Part shown: piece after piece, positions 18,271-27,095 of the stretch
How positions within the stretch are numbered: position 1 is the stretch's first letter
How the letters are laid out: each line of letters starts with the position of its first letter
From: Streptomyces sp. CG 926
GTDB lineage: Bacteria; Actinomycetota; Actinomycetes; Streptomycetales; Streptomycetaceae
NCBI RefSeq assembly: GCF_003148825.1
Contig: NZ_QGGZ01000009.1
Location: forward strand, 310,001-374,000
Reading direction: 5' to 3'
Length of the DNA stretch: 64,000 nt
Notes under the pieces: generated by a model
Databases searched by the model: none
Seen by the model: only the letters and a program-made list of their open reading frames with translations
Told to the model about the DNA's origin: nothing
Program-made: the position numbers and the translations under genes

Positions 18271-20561
18271 GCGCCGCACGACAGCCGTCACCGACCGTCA
18301 GCGACGAAGCCGCACCCGCCCCGGCGGCGGTGAAGAAGGCCCGCGCTCCCCGGGCCCGCCGCGCCACCCCGCCGCGCGGCGTCCGGCCGGCGCCCGTACT
18401 CGGGGGCGACGACCGGGCCCGGCTGCTGGAGGGCCGCCACCACGATCCGCACGCGGTGCTGGGGGCGCGCGCCCAGCGGGGCGGGGTGACCTTCCGGGTG
18501 CTGCGTCCGTACGCCACGTCGGTCACGGTCGTCGCCAAGGGGCTGCGGGCCGAGCTCCTCGACGACGGGGACGGGCTGTTCTCGGGGCTGCTGCCGCTGG
18601 CCGAGGTGCCGGAGTACCGGCTGCTGGTCGCCTACGACAGCGACGAGATCGAGATCCACGACCCGTACCGGTTCCTGCCCGCGCTCGGTGAGCTGGACCT
18701 GCACCTGATCGGTGAGGGCCGCCACGAGGAGCTGTGGACGGCGCTGGGCGCCCAGCCGATGGAGCACCAGGGCGTGGCCGGGACCCGGTTCACGGTGTGG
18801 GCGCCGAACGCCCAGGGGGTCCGGGTCACCGGGGACTTCTCGTACTGGGACTCGGTCGCCTACCCGATGCGTTCGCTCGGCTCCACGGGCGTGTGGGAGC
18901 TGTTCCTGCCCGGGGTGGGCGCCGGCACGCTCTACAAGTACGACATCACCCGCCCCGACGGCAGCCACACCCTGCGCGCCGACCCGATGGCCCGCTCCGC
19001 GGAGGTCCCTCCGGCGAACGCCTCGGTGGTCACCGCCTCGCGGTACGAGTGGCAGGACGCGGCATGGATGGCCGAGCGCGGCACCCGGTCCCCGCACCAG
19101 GCCCCCTTCTCGGTGTACGAGCTGCACCTGGCGTCCTGGCGGCCCGGGCTCTCCTACCGGCAGCTCGCCGAGCAGCTTCCCGCGTACGTCAAGGAGCTGG
19201 GCTTCACGCACGTGGAGCTGATGCCGGTCGCCGAGCACCCGTTCGGTGGTTCGTGGGGCTACCAGGTCACCGGTTTCTACGCGCCGACCTCGCGGATGGG
19301 CACCCCGGACGACTTCCGATTCCTCGTGGACGCGCTGCACCGGGCCGGGATCGGGGTGATCGTCGACTGGGTGCCGGCGCACTTCCCGCGCGACGACTGG
19401 GCCCTCGCGGAGTTCGACGGGCGGCCGCTGTACGAGCACCAGGACCCGCGGCGCGCCGCGCACCCGGACTGGGGGACCCTGGAGTTCGACTACGGCCGCA
19501 AGGAGGTCCGTAACTTCCTCGTCGCCAACGCCGTGTACTGGTGCGAGGAGTTCCACGTGGACGGCCTGCGTGTGGACGCGGTGGCCTCGATGCTCTACCT
19601 CGACTACTCGCGCAAGGAGGGCGAGTGGTCGCCCAACGAGCACGGCGGGCGGGAGAACCTGGACGCGGTGGCGTTCCTGCAGGAGATGAACGCGACCGTG
19701 TACCGGCGCTGCCCGGGGGTGGTGACCATCGCGGAGGAGTCCACGGCGTGGACGGGTGTGACCCGGCCGACGGATGCGGGCGGGCTCGGCTTCGGCCTGA
19801 AGTGGAACATGGGCTGGATGCACGACACCCTGCGCTACATGTCGAAGGAGCCGGTGCACCGCAAGTACCACCACCACGACATGACCTTCGGGATGATCTA
19901 CGCCTTCAGCGAGAACTACGTGCTGCCGATTTCGCACGACGAGGTGGTGCACGGCAAGGGTTCGCTGGTCTCGCGGATGCCCGGGGAGGACTGGTGGCAG
20001 CGGCGGGCCGCGCACCGGGCGTACCTGGGCTTCATGTGGGCCCACCCGGGCAAGCAACTGCTGTTCATGGGGCAGGAGTTCGCCCAGGGCTCGGAGTGGT
20101 CGGAGGTGTACGGGCCGGACTGGTGGCTGCTGGATTCCTCCTACGCGGCGGCCGGTGACCACCGGGGCGTGCGGGACCTCGTGCGCGACCTGAACCGCAC
20201 GTACACGGCGGCGCCGGCCCTGTGGGAGCGGGACACCGTGCCGGAGGGCTTCGCCTGGGTGGAGGCGGACGCCGCGGACGACAACGTCTTCGCGTTCCTG
20301 CGGTACGCGCAGGACGGCTCGCAGCTGCTGGCGGTGTCGAACTTCTCGCCCGTGGTCCGGCACGGCTACCGGATCGGGGTGCCCGAGGAGGTGCCGCTGT
20401 GGCGGGAGGTGCTCAACACCGACCTGGAGGTCTACGGCGGCAGCGGCATCCACCACACGCAGCCGCTGCGACCGGAGCCGGTGCCGGCGCAGGGCCGACC
20501 GGCGAGCCTGCGGATGACGCTGCCGCCGCTGGCGACGGTCTGGTTCCGGCCGCAGAGCTGA
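18267..20561 (+). CDS. glgB: 1,4-alpha-glucan branching enzyme
   Basis: The 764-residue GH13_9-type branching enzyme makes alpha-1,6 branches in glucan. A basic, Ala/Pro-rich N-terminal tail (~1-50) precedes two N-terminal beta modules and the barrel. Catalytic residues visible are Asp437 in 'GLRVDAVASML', Glu490 in 'TIAEESTAW' and the transition-state Asp558 in 'PISHDEVVHGK'. The start is GTG 18267 overlapping the mak stop. It closes the GlgE-pathway operon and ends 22 bp before a convergent thioredoxin gene. Confidence 0.96.
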   Translation: MSAARQPSPTVSDEAAPAPAAVKKARAPRARRATPPRGVRPAPVLGGDDRARLLEGRHHDPHAVLGARAQRGGVTFRVLRPYATSVTVVAKGLRAELLDDGDGLFSGLLPLAEVPEYRLLVAYDSDEIEIHDPYRFLPALGELDLHLIGEGRHEELWTALGAQPMEHQGVAGTRFTVWAPNAQGVRVTGDFSYWDSVAYPMRSLGSTGVWELFLPGVGAGTLYKYDITRPDGSHTLRADPMARSAEVPPANASVVTASRYEWQDAAWMAERGTRSPHQAPFSVYELHLASWRPGLSYRQLAEQLPAYVKELGFTHVELMPVAEHPFGGSWGYQVTGFYAPTSRMGTPDDFRFLVDALHRAGIGVIVDWVPAHFPRDDWALAEFDGRPLYEHQDPRRAAHPDWGTLEFDYGRKEVRNFLVANAVYWCEEFHVDGLRVDAVASMLYLDYSRKEGEWSPNEHGGRENLDAVAFLQEMNATVYRRCPGVVTIAEESTAWTGVTRPTDAGGLGFGLKWNMGWMHDTLRYMSKEPVHRKYHHHDMTFGMIYAFSENYVLPISHDEVVHGKGSLVSRMPGEDWWQRRAAHRAYLGFMWAHPGKQLLFMGQEFAQGSEWSEVYGPDWWLLDSSYAAAGDHRGVRDLVRDLNRTYTAAPALWERDTVPEGFAWVEADAADDNVFAFLRYAQDGSQLLAVSNFSPVVRHGYRIGVPEEVPLWREVLNTDLEVYGGSGIHHTQPLRPEPVPAQGRPASLRMTLPPLATVWFRPQS

Positions 20562-20583
20562 CGCGGGGGCCGGATGCGGGGGC

Positions 20584-20925
20584 TCAGGCCGTGGCGAGCT
20601 GCTCCTCCAGTTCCTGGAGCAGCTTGCGCTTGGCCCGGGCCCCGACCATCTGCTGGACGGGCTCGCCGTCCCGGAAGACGAGCAGGGTCGGCATGGAGAG
20701 CACCCCGTACCGGATGACGGTCCCGGGGTTGCTGTCCACGTCGATCTGCACGACCTTGAGCCGGTCGGCCTCCTCGGCGGCGATCGAGGAGAGTACGGGG
20801 GCGAGTTGGCGGCAGGGGCCGCACCGGTCCGCCGTGAACTCCACGAGGACGGGCCGTCCCCGCTCCCCCAGCACCTCGGCCTCGAAATCGGCGTCGGTCA
20901 CCTGCGCCACACCCTGAGCCTTCAT
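20584..20925 (-). CDS. Thioredoxin with RCGPC active site
   Basis: The 113-residue thioredoxin-fold protein has redox Cys35 and Cys38 in CGPC, 'VQIDVDSNPG', and the cis-Pro in 'SMPTLLVF'. The residue before the active site is Arg (ADRCGPC), where classical thioredoxins have Trp; the codon is clearly CGG. That change would affect redox potential and partner binding. It starts at 20925 behind a G-rich leader and lies 42 bp downstream of the merR gene on the same strand, so the pair is probably one operon under MerR control. It likely reduces cytosolic disulfides; whether it is a general thioredoxin is uncertain. Confidence 0.88.
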   Translation of the reverse strand: MKAQGVAQVTDADFEAEVLGERGRPVLVEFTADRCGPCRQLAPVLSSIAAEEADRLKVVQIDVDSNPGTVIRYGVLSMPTLLVFRDGEPVQQMVGARAKRKLLQELEEQLATA

Positions 20926-20967
20926 GTCCCCGGTCCCTCTCGTCCGTCCGGTCACCCGGTCACCCGG

Positions 20968-21360
20968 TCATCCGGTCATCTCGCACTTCGGCACGGCCGC
21001 TTCGCCGGCCGCCTGTTCCGCTTCGACCAACTGCCGCCCGAGCTGTTCGCGTACGTCCGCCAACCGGCCGATCAGGCCGTCCAGCTCGGCGAGCTTGCGC
21101 CGGTAGACGGCGAGCGAGGCGGGGCAGGAGTCCCCGGCCGGGTGTCCGGCCCGCAGGCAGTCCACGAAGGGCCGGGTCTCCTCCAGCTCGAAGCCGAAGT
21201 CCTGGAGCATGCGGATCTGCCGCAGCAGCCGCAGGTCGTCCTCGTCGTAGCTCCGGTAGCCGTTGCCGGCCCGCCGTGCGGGGAGCAGCCCGCGCGACTC
21301 GTAGTACCTGAGCGTCCGGGTGCTGGTCCCGGCCCGCTCCGCCAGTTCGCCGATGCGCAT
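20968..21360 (-). CDS. MerR-family transcriptional regulator
   Basis: The 130-residue protein has the MerR winged helix-turn-helix at its N-terminus ('MRIGELAERAGTSTRTLRYYESRGLLPARR') with the conserved RYYE. A dimerisation helix and an effector region follow, with cysteines at 'FVDCL', 'GDSCPAS' and a C-terminal 'PKCEMTG'. The cysteine spacing could sense metal or redox stress, but this is inference. An operator-like palindrome lies 15 bp upstream. No ribosome-binding site is seen before ATG 21360, and an AATACG box ends about 8 bases upstream, so a leaderless transcript is plausible. The thioredoxin gene follows in the same direction. Confidence 0.88.
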   Translation of the reverse strand: MRIGELAERAGTSTRTLRYYESRGLLPARRAGNGYRSYDEDDLRLLRQIRMLQDFGFELEETRPFVDCLRAGHPAGDSCPASLAVYRRKLAELDGLIGRLADVREQLGRQLVEAEQAAGEAAVPKCEMTG

Positions 21361-21709
21361 GGGACGACCGTATTCCTTGACGCCGACGTCAAGGCAAGGG
21401 AGGGAAGGTCCGGAACCGGGGGAGAGAGCGGGGCGGGGCCCTCGCCACCCCCGTGGGTGAGGGCCCCGGAAAGGATCACGCAGAAAACGCCCGTCCGGTT
21501 CACATTGTGCGAAGACTGTGAGGGGTATTGCATCCGCGGGCGTTGGCTGGAACCGTACGGAAGGAAAGGATCTTCGGGCTCACCGATTACCGGACAGTCG
21601 CACGGAAACCCGGCGAAAGGCCTTAACTTCATAGGACGTTCCTACGAGGTATGGGCTTGTTTGTTTGGTCTGTAGGCGCCGCAGCCTGGCCACTTCTACG
21701 GTGTGCGGT
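21361..21709. other. Divergent merR/HTH-regulator intergenic region with an orphan hairpin
   Basis: Besides the MerR operator, this 349-bp gap holds a hairpin at about 21435-21467, with arms near GGGGCCCTC and GAGGGCCCC extended by CCAC/GTGG. It does not end any visible gene. An A+T-richer 150 bp follows up to the HTH gene and presumably carries its promoter (TACGGT at about 21697). No coding frame is convincing. Confidence 0.5.
21375..21394 (-). promoter_or_regulatory. MerR-type operator upstream of merR-thioredoxin
   Basis: Perfect arms CCTTGACG (21375-21382) and CGTCAAGG (21387-21394) with a 4-bp centre. The arms include TTGAC, a -35-like element, which is the usual MerR arrangement of operator within the promoter spacer. 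Confidence 0.75.
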
Positions 21710-22393
21710 GTGCACTCCAGCCCACCTTTCAATGCCCCCGCCGCGCGTCGTCTGCGTGCGGCCCTGGGCATGGCTCCCGGACATGTCGCCTACGGCCTGC
21801 GCGCCCAGTACGGACTCGTCGTCGCGCCCGAGACCGTGATGGCCTGGGAGCGTGGCGAGATATCACCCTCCTCCGCCGAACTCACCGCGCTCGCGGGCGT
21901 GCTGTGGTGTGCGCCCGCCGAGCTGCTCGCCGAAGCGATCACCTTGCGGGAGCACCGGATCGCGCGAGGGCTCGCGGCGGACGAACTGGCCCGGCGGATC
22001 GGCCTGGACACGAGCTCGTACCAGAAGATGGAGGACACCGGGCGCTGGAGGGGCAACGAACGGCAGTCCGCCGCCCTGGCCACGGTGCTGGGTCTGACGC
22101 TGGCCCAGTTCGTGACGGCGACCGGCAAGCACGAGGAGCTCGCCGAGCTGCTGCGCAGCGCGGTGACCACGCGCTGGCAGGCGTACGTGAAGCCGCTGGG
22201 CAAGCTGCTGCCGATCCCCAAGCACCATCTGGAGTCGGTGCTGGAGCGGCTGCACGGCGAGTACCAGTCGCGGATGGTGGCGACGCTCAGCTGGGGCGGC
22301 GGCCAGGGCGAGGCGGGCAGCGGGGACGCGGGCCGGGAGTTCCTCGCCGAGATCGTGGACCGGTTCTGGAACCTCGCGGGCGGTGCGGCGTAG
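21710..22393 (+). CDS. Helix-turn-helix (XRE-like) DNA-binding protein
   Basis: The product is 227 residues if it starts at GTG 21710 (MHSSPPFNAPAARRLR). Upstream in-frame starts at 21701 and 21665 are possible. Two XRE-like segments are visible: residues ~12-60 ('AARRLRAALGMAPGHVAYGL', 'TVMAWERGEISPSSAELTALA') and a second starting near 'LREHRIARGLAADELARRIG' followed by 'YQKMEDTGRW'. The rest is helical with no known enzyme motif. No ribosome-binding site precedes the GTG, consistent with leaderless translation. It converges on pfkA with a 25-bp gap. The target genes are unknown. Confidence 0.75.
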   Translation: MHSSPPFNAPAARRLRAALGMAPGHVAYGLRAQYGLVVAPETVMAWERGEISPSSAELTALAGVLWCAPAELLAEAITLREHRIARGLAADELARRIGLDTSSYQKMEDTGRWRGNERQSAALATVLGLTLAQFVTATGKHEELAELLRSAVTTRWQAYVKPLGKLLPIPKHHLESVLERLHGEYQSRMVATLSWGGGQGEAGSGDAGREFLAEIVDRFWNLAGGAA

Positions 22394-22418
22394 GGCGACG
22401 GCACCGACCGGGCCGGGG

Positions 22419-23444
22419 TCAGAAGACCGATTCGGCCTCGTACATGCGCTCCTCGGGAACGGTCTTCAGCGTGGTGACCGCCTCGGCGAGCGGGGCCATC
22501 ACGACGTCGGTGCCGCGCAGCGCGGTCATCTTGCCGAATTCGCCGCGGTGGACGGCCTCGACGGCGTGCCAGCCGAAGCGGGTCGCGAGCACCCGGTCGT
22601 AGGCGGTGGGGGTGCCGCCGCGCTGGACGTGGCCGAGGATGACCGGGCGGGCCTCCTTGCCGAGACGGTGCTCCAGTTCGATCGCGAGGCGGTTGCCGAT
22701 GCCGGCGAAGCGCTCGTGCCCGTACTGGTCGATCGCGCCCTTCTCGTACGGCATGGAGCCCTCGGCCGGGTGCGCGCCCTCGGCGACGCAGATCACGGCG
22801 AACTTCTTGCCGCGGGCGAATCGCTCTTCCACCATCTTCACCAAGGCGTCCACCTCGAAGGGGCGCTCCGGCAGACAGATCCCGTGCGCGCCGCCGGCCA
22901 TGCCGGACTCCAGGGCGATCCAGCCCGCGTGGCGGCCCATGACCTCGACGACCATCACGCGCTGGTGCGATTCGGCGGTGGTCTTGAGACGGTCGATCGC
23001 CTCGGTGGCGACCATCACGGCCGTGTCGAAGCCGAAGGTGCGGTCGGTGGAGGAGATGTCGTTGTCGATGGTCTTCGGTACGCCGACGACGGGCATCCCG
23101 GCGTCCGCCAGCATCCGGGAGGCGGTCAGGGTGCCCTCGCCGCCGATCGGGATGAGGGCGTCGATGCCGTAGCGCGTCGCCAGCTCCTGGGCGTTCTCGG
23201 CCGCTTCGTGGAGACGGGCGCGTTCCATGCGCGCCGAACCGAGGATCGTGCCGCCGCGGGCGAGGATGCCACTGACGGCATTGATGTCGAGGGGGCGGAA
23301 GTGGCCGTCGAGGAGGCCCTTGAAGCCGTCCTCGAAACCGATGACCTCATCTCCGTGCCCGACCAGGGCACGGTGTACGACCGACCGGATGACAGCGTTG
23401 AGGCCCGGACAGTCGCCGCCTGCGGTGAGAACTCCGATACGCAT
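22419..23444 (-). CDS. pfkA: 6-phosphofructokinase
   Basis: The 341-residue enzyme phosphorylates fructose-6-phosphate in glycolysis. Motifs are 'GVLTAGGDCPGLNAVIR' at the N-terminus, 'IPIGGEGTLTAS' (the Gly-Glu-Gly-Thr form is expected for ATP use rather than pyrophosphate), the catalytic 'PKTIDNDISSTD', and 'MGRHAGWIALESG'. AGGAGA lies about nine bases before ATG 23444. It is divergent from pta with a 224-bp gap containing a shared palindromic -35-like element. Confidence 0.95.
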   Translation of the reverse strand: MRIGVLTAGGDCPGLNAVIRSVVHRALVGHGDEVIGFEDGFKGLLDGHFRPLDINAVSGILARGGTILGSARMERARLHEAAENAQELATRYGIDALIPIGGEGTLTASRMLADAGMPVVGVPKTIDNDISSTDRTFGFDTAVMVATEAIDRLKTTAESHQRVMVVEVMGRHAGWIALESGMAGGAHGICLPERPFEVDALVKMVEERFARGKKFAVICVAEGAHPAEGSMPYEKGAIDQYGHERFAGIGNRLAIELEHRLGKEARPVILGHVQRGGTPTAYDRVLATRFGWHAVEAVHRGEFGKMTALRGTDVVMAPLAEAVTTLKTVPEERMYEAESVF

Positions 23445-23598
23445 CGTGCTGTGTCTCCTGCCGTACATATGAAGGGCGTAATGGTGAAGCCTGTCCGATT
23501 GTTCCACGGGCCCGGGGCGCCGCGCGCTTTCGAAGGCTCCGCCCCGGAGGCCTTTCGGCCGTCCCGGCCAGGCCTTTTTCCGGGGGGCGCCCTATCCA

Positions 23599-23617
23599 TT
23601 GACAGAGGTATTGTCAA
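23599..23617. promoter_or_regulatory. Palindromic TTGACA element between pfkA and pta
   Basis: TTGACA (23599-23604) and its reverse complement TGTCAA (23612-23617) are separated by 7 bp. Each strand therefore presents a consensus -35 hexamer facing its own gene (pta on plus, pfkA on minus). It may be two overlapping promoters or an operator. Confidence 0.4.
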
Positions 23618-23668
23618 GAGGTCGAGTCAGAGAAAAATGACATGCACAGCATGGGACGGAGAGCGGGC

Positions 23669-25765
23669 GTGACGCGCAGCGTGTACGTGACCGGTATCGA
23701 GCGGGGGGACGGCCGGCAGGTCGTCGAGCTGGGCATCATGGAGCTGCTGACCCGGCAGACGGGCCGGGTGGGCGTCTACCGTCCGCTGCTGCACGACGCG
23801 CCGGACCGGCTCTTCGACCTCCTCAAGGCCCGCTACCGGATCGATCAGGACGCCGCGGCGGCCTACGGCATGTCCTACCGGGAGGCCTCGGCGATCCTGG
23901 CCGAGAAGGGTACCGACGAGCTCGTCTCGCGGCTGGTCGACCGCTACCACCGGGTGGCCCGCGACTACGAGGTCATGCTCGTCCTCGGCACCGACTACGC
24001 GGAGACCAACCTCCCCGACGAGCTGGCGCTCAACGCCCGCCTCGCCAACGAGCTGGGCGCGGTCGTCGTCCCCGTGGTGGGCGGCACCAAGCACCAGGCC
24101 GAGGCCGTGCGCGCCGAGGCCCGCAACGCCTATCGCGCCTACGAGAGCCTGGGCTGCCACGTCGTCGCGATGGTCGTGAACCGGGTGGCCGCACAGGACC
24201 GCGACGTCATAGCCGAGCGGCTGGCCGCCCGGCTGCCCGTGCCCTGCTACGTGCTGCCGGACGACAAGTCGCTCTCCGCCCCGACCGTCGCCCAGATCAC
24301 CCGGGCGCTCGGCGGCGAGGTACTCCTCGGCGACGAGGCAGGGCTCGCCCGCGACGCCGTGGACTTCGTCTTCGGTGGCGCGATGCTGCCGAACTTCCTG
24401 AACGCCCTGACCCCCGGGTGCCTGGTCGTCACCCCCGGGGACCGCTCCGACCTGCTCGTGGGGGCGCTGGCCGCGCACACCTCCGGGACCCCGCCGATCG
24501 CGGGCGTGCTGCTGACCTTGAACGAGCGCCCCACCGAGGAGGTCCTGACCCTGGCATCGAAGCTGGCACCGGGCACCCCCGTGGTGTCGGTGGCCGGCAA
24601 CAGCTTCCCGACCGCCGCCGAACTCTTCTCGCTGCAGAGCCGGTTGAACTCCGCGACCCCGCGCAAGCTGGAGACCGCGCTCGGCCTGTTCGAGCGGCAC
24701 GTGGACACCGGCGAGCTGCGCGGTCTGCTGTCGGTGGCCCGCTCGGAGCGCGTCACCCCGATGATGTTCGAGCACGAGCTGCTGGAGCGGGCCCGCTCGG
24801 ACCGCCGCCGCGTCGTCCTGCCCGAGGGCACCGAGGAGCGCGTGCTGCGCGCCGCGGACGTGGTGCTGCGCCGGGGGGTCTGCGACCTGACCCTGCTGGG
24901 CGAGGAGCAGGCGATCCTGAAGAAGGCCGCCGACCTCGGCGTCGACATCTCGGGCGCGCAGCTGATCGACCCGGCGACCTCCCCGCTGCGGGAAGGTTTC
25001 TCCGAGTACTACGCCCAGGTCCGCGCCCACAAGGGGATGACCGTCGAGCTGGCGGCCGACGTGGTCACGGACGTCAACTACTTCGGCACCCTGATGGTCC
25101 AGCGGGGTCTGGCCGACGGCATGGTCTCGGGTTCCGTGCACTCCACCGCGGCGACCATCCGCCCGGCCTTCGAGATCATCAAGACGAAGGCGGAGGCGTC
25201 CATCGTCTCCTCGGTCTTCTTCATGTGCCTGGCCGACCGGGTCCTCGTCTACGGCGACTGCGCGGTCAACCCGGACCCGAACGCCGAGCAGCTCGCCGAC
25301 ATCGCCGTCCAGTCGGCCACCACCGCGGCCGCCTTCGGCGTCGAGCCGCGGATCGCGATGCTCTCGTACTCGACCGGCACCTCCGGCAGCGGCGCGGACG
25401 TCGACAAGGTCCGCAAGGCCACCGAGCTCGTCCGCGCGCAGCACCCGGACCTGCAGATCGAGGGGCCGATCCAGTACGACGCGGCCGTGGAGCCCTCGGT
25501 CGCGGCGACCAAGCTGCCCGGGTCCCAGGTGGCCGGCCGGGCGACGGTGCTGATCTTCCCCGACCTCAACACCGGCAACAACACGTACAAGGCCGTGCAG
25601 CGTTCGGCGGGCGCGGTGGCGGTCGGACCGGTCCTGCAGGGTCTGCGCAAGCCGGTCAACGACCTCTCGCGCGGTGCGCTCGTCCAGGACATCGTCACCA
25701 CCGTGGCCATCACCGCGATCCAGGCGCAGGGCGCGCCCGGGCCCGTACCCGCGCCCACCGCCTGA
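23669..25765 (+). CDS. pta: Phosphate acetyltransferase (long form)
   Basis: The 698-residue enzyme converts acetyl-CoA and phosphate to acetyl phosphate. The N-terminal ~330 residues form the regulatory BioD-like/DRTGG part typical of long Pta. The C-terminal ~330 residues are the catalytic phosphotransacetylase ('VVLPEGTEERVLRAAD', 'NPDPNAEQLADIA', 'LSYSTGTSGSGADVDKV', 'VFPDLNTGNN'-like region). I chose GTG 23669 because GGAGA lies just upstream and homologues start MTRSVYVTGIERGDG; ATGs at 23642 and 23651 are weaker alternatives. ackA follows after 54 bp, forming the Pta-AckA acetate pathway. Confidence 0.94.
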   Translation: MTRSVYVTGIERGDGRQVVELGIMELLTRQTGRVGVYRPLLHDAPDRLFDLLKARYRIDQDAAAAYGMSYREASAILAEKGTDELVSRLVDRYHRVARDYEVMLVLGTDYAETNLPDELALNARLANELGAVVVPVVGGTKHQAEAVRAEARNAYRAYESLGCHVVAMVVNRVAAQDRDVIAERLAARLPVPCYVLPDDKSLSAPTVAQITRALGGEVLLGDEAGLARDAVDFVFGGAMLPNFLNALTPGCLVVTPGDRSDLLVGALAAHTSGTPPIAGVLLTLNERPTEEVLTLASKLAPGTPVVSVAGNSFPTAAELFSLQSRLNSATPRKLETALGLFERHVDTGELRGLLSVARSERVTPMMFEHELLERARSDRRRVVLPEGTEERVLRAADVVLRRGVCDLTLLGEEQAILKKAADLGVDISGAQLIDPATSPLREGFSEYYAQVRAHKGMTVELAADVVTDVNYFGTLMVQRGLADGMVSGSVHSTAATIRPAFEIIKTKAEASIVSSVFFMCLADRVLVYGDCAVNPDPNAEQLADIAVQSATTAAAFGVEPRIAMLSYSTGTSGSGADVDKVRKATELVRAQHPDLQIEGPIQYDAAVEPSVAATKLPGSQVAGRATVLIFPDLNTGNNTYKAVQRSAGAVAVGPVLQGLRKPVNDLSRGALVQDIVTTVAITAIQAQGAPGPVPAPTA

Positions 25766-25819
25766 TCCGCCCGCTCCGCCCCTCCTCCCCACCGCCCGCG
25801 ACCAGGAAAGACCCTCATC

Positions 25820-27034
25820 GTGACCGCATCGCGCGTACTCGTCCTCAACTCCGGCTCCTCGTCGGTCAAGTACCAGCTCCTCGACATGGCGGACCGGTCC
25901 CGGCTCGCCGCCGGCCTGGTGGAGCGCATCGGCGAGGAGACCTCCCGACTGGTGCACGAGCCGCTCGTGGGTCCGGGCGCGGCCGGCGGCAGGCGCGAAC
26001 AGGTCGGCCCGATCGCGGACCACGGGGCGGCGCTCAAGGCCGTGGCCGCGGAGCTCGCCGCGGACGGGATGGGTCTGGACTCCCCCGAACTGGCGGCGGT
26101 GGGACACCGGGTGGTGCACGGCGGAACGCGCTTCACCCGGCCGACCGTGATCGACGACGAGGTGCTGGCGGAGATCCGGAGCCTGATCCCGCTGGCGCCG
26201 CTGCACAACCCGGCGAACGTGACGGGTATCGAGGTGGCGCGCTCGCTGCGCGCGGACGTCCCGCAGGTCGCCGTCTTCGACACGGCCTTCCACTCGACGA
26301 TGCCGGAGCACGTGGCGCGGTACGCGATCGACGCCCGGGTCGCCGACGCGTACTCCGTCCGGCGGTACGGCTTCCACGGCACCTCCCACGCCTATGTCTC
26401 GCGGGCGACGGCCCGGCTGCTGGGCAGGCCGGTGGAGGACGTGAACGTGATCGTGCTGCACCTGGGCAACGGCGCCTCCGCCTCGGCCGTGCGCGGCGGG
26501 GTCTGCGTGGAGACGTCCATGGGCCTGACCCCGCTGGAGGGGCTGGTCATGGGAACCCGTTCGGGCGATGTCGATCCGGCGGTCGTCTTCCACCTGGCGC
26601 GGGTCGGCGGCTTCTCGGTGGATGAGATCGATTCGCTCCTGAACAAGAAGAGCGGTCTGCTGGGCATGTGCGGCGACAACGACATGCGCGAGGTGCTGCG
26701 GCGCGCGGGCGAGGGCGACGAGGCGGCGAGCCTCGCCTTCGCCACGTACGTCCACCGGCTGAAGAAGTACATCGGGGCCTACACGGCGGTGCTCGGGCGG
26801 GTGGACGCGGTGACTTTCACGGCCGGGGTCGGCGAGAACGCCCACCAGGTCCGCGAGGCCGCGATCGACGGCCTGGCCGCGCTGGGCCTGGTGCTGGATC
26901 CGGCGGCCAACGCCGTGCGCTCGGCCGAGCCCCGGCTGATCTCGGCGGATCAGGCCCGGGTGGCGGTGGCGGTGGTCCCCACGGATGAGGAACTGGAGAT
27001 CGCCACCCAGGCGTACGAGCTGGTTACTCGCTAG
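25820..27034 (+). CDS. ackA: Acetate kinase
   Basis: The 404-residue kinase makes acetate and ATP from acetyl phosphate, or the reverse. Motifs are 'VLVLNSGSSSVKYQLL' at the N-terminus, 'PLHNPANVTGI', 'FDTAFHSTMP', 'YGFHGTSHAYV' and 'HLGNGASASAVRGG'. It starts at GTG 25820 with AGGAAAG about 11 bases upstream. It sits directly downstream of pta and likely is cotranscribed with it. Confidence 0.95.
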   Translation: MTASRVLVLNSGSSSVKYQLLDMADRSRLAAGLVERIGEETSRLVHEPLVGPGAAGGRREQVGPIADHGAALKAVAAELAADGMGLDSPELAAVGHRVVHGGTRFTRPTVIDDEVLAEIRSLIPLAPLHNPANVTGIEVARSLRADVPQVAVFDTAFHSTMPEHVARYAIDARVADAYSVRRYGFHGTSHAYVSRATARLLGRPVEDVNVIVLHLGNGASASAVRGGVCVETSMGLTPLEGLVMGTRSGDVDPAVVFHLARVGGFSVDEIDSLLNKKSGLLGMCGDNDMREVLRRAGEGDEAASLAFATYVHRLKKYIGAYTAVLGRVDAVTFTAGVGENAHQVREAAIDGLAALGLVLDPAANAVRSAEPRLISADQARVAVAVVPTDEELEIATQAYELVTR

Positions 27035-27083
27035 TCACTTGGAGTTTCCGCCAGACGGAATATTCCGCTACGAAACAAACCGA

Positions 27084-27089
27084 TAGGAT
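27084..27089 (+). promoter_or_regulatory. Likely -10 box of pyk
   Basis: TAGGAT ends six bases before the pyk ATG, so transcription would begin at or near the ATG (leaderless). A 12-bp palindrome CGGAATATTCCG lies just upstream at 27056-27067 and could be an operator. Confidence 0.4.
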
Positions 27090-27095
27090 CCAGTC

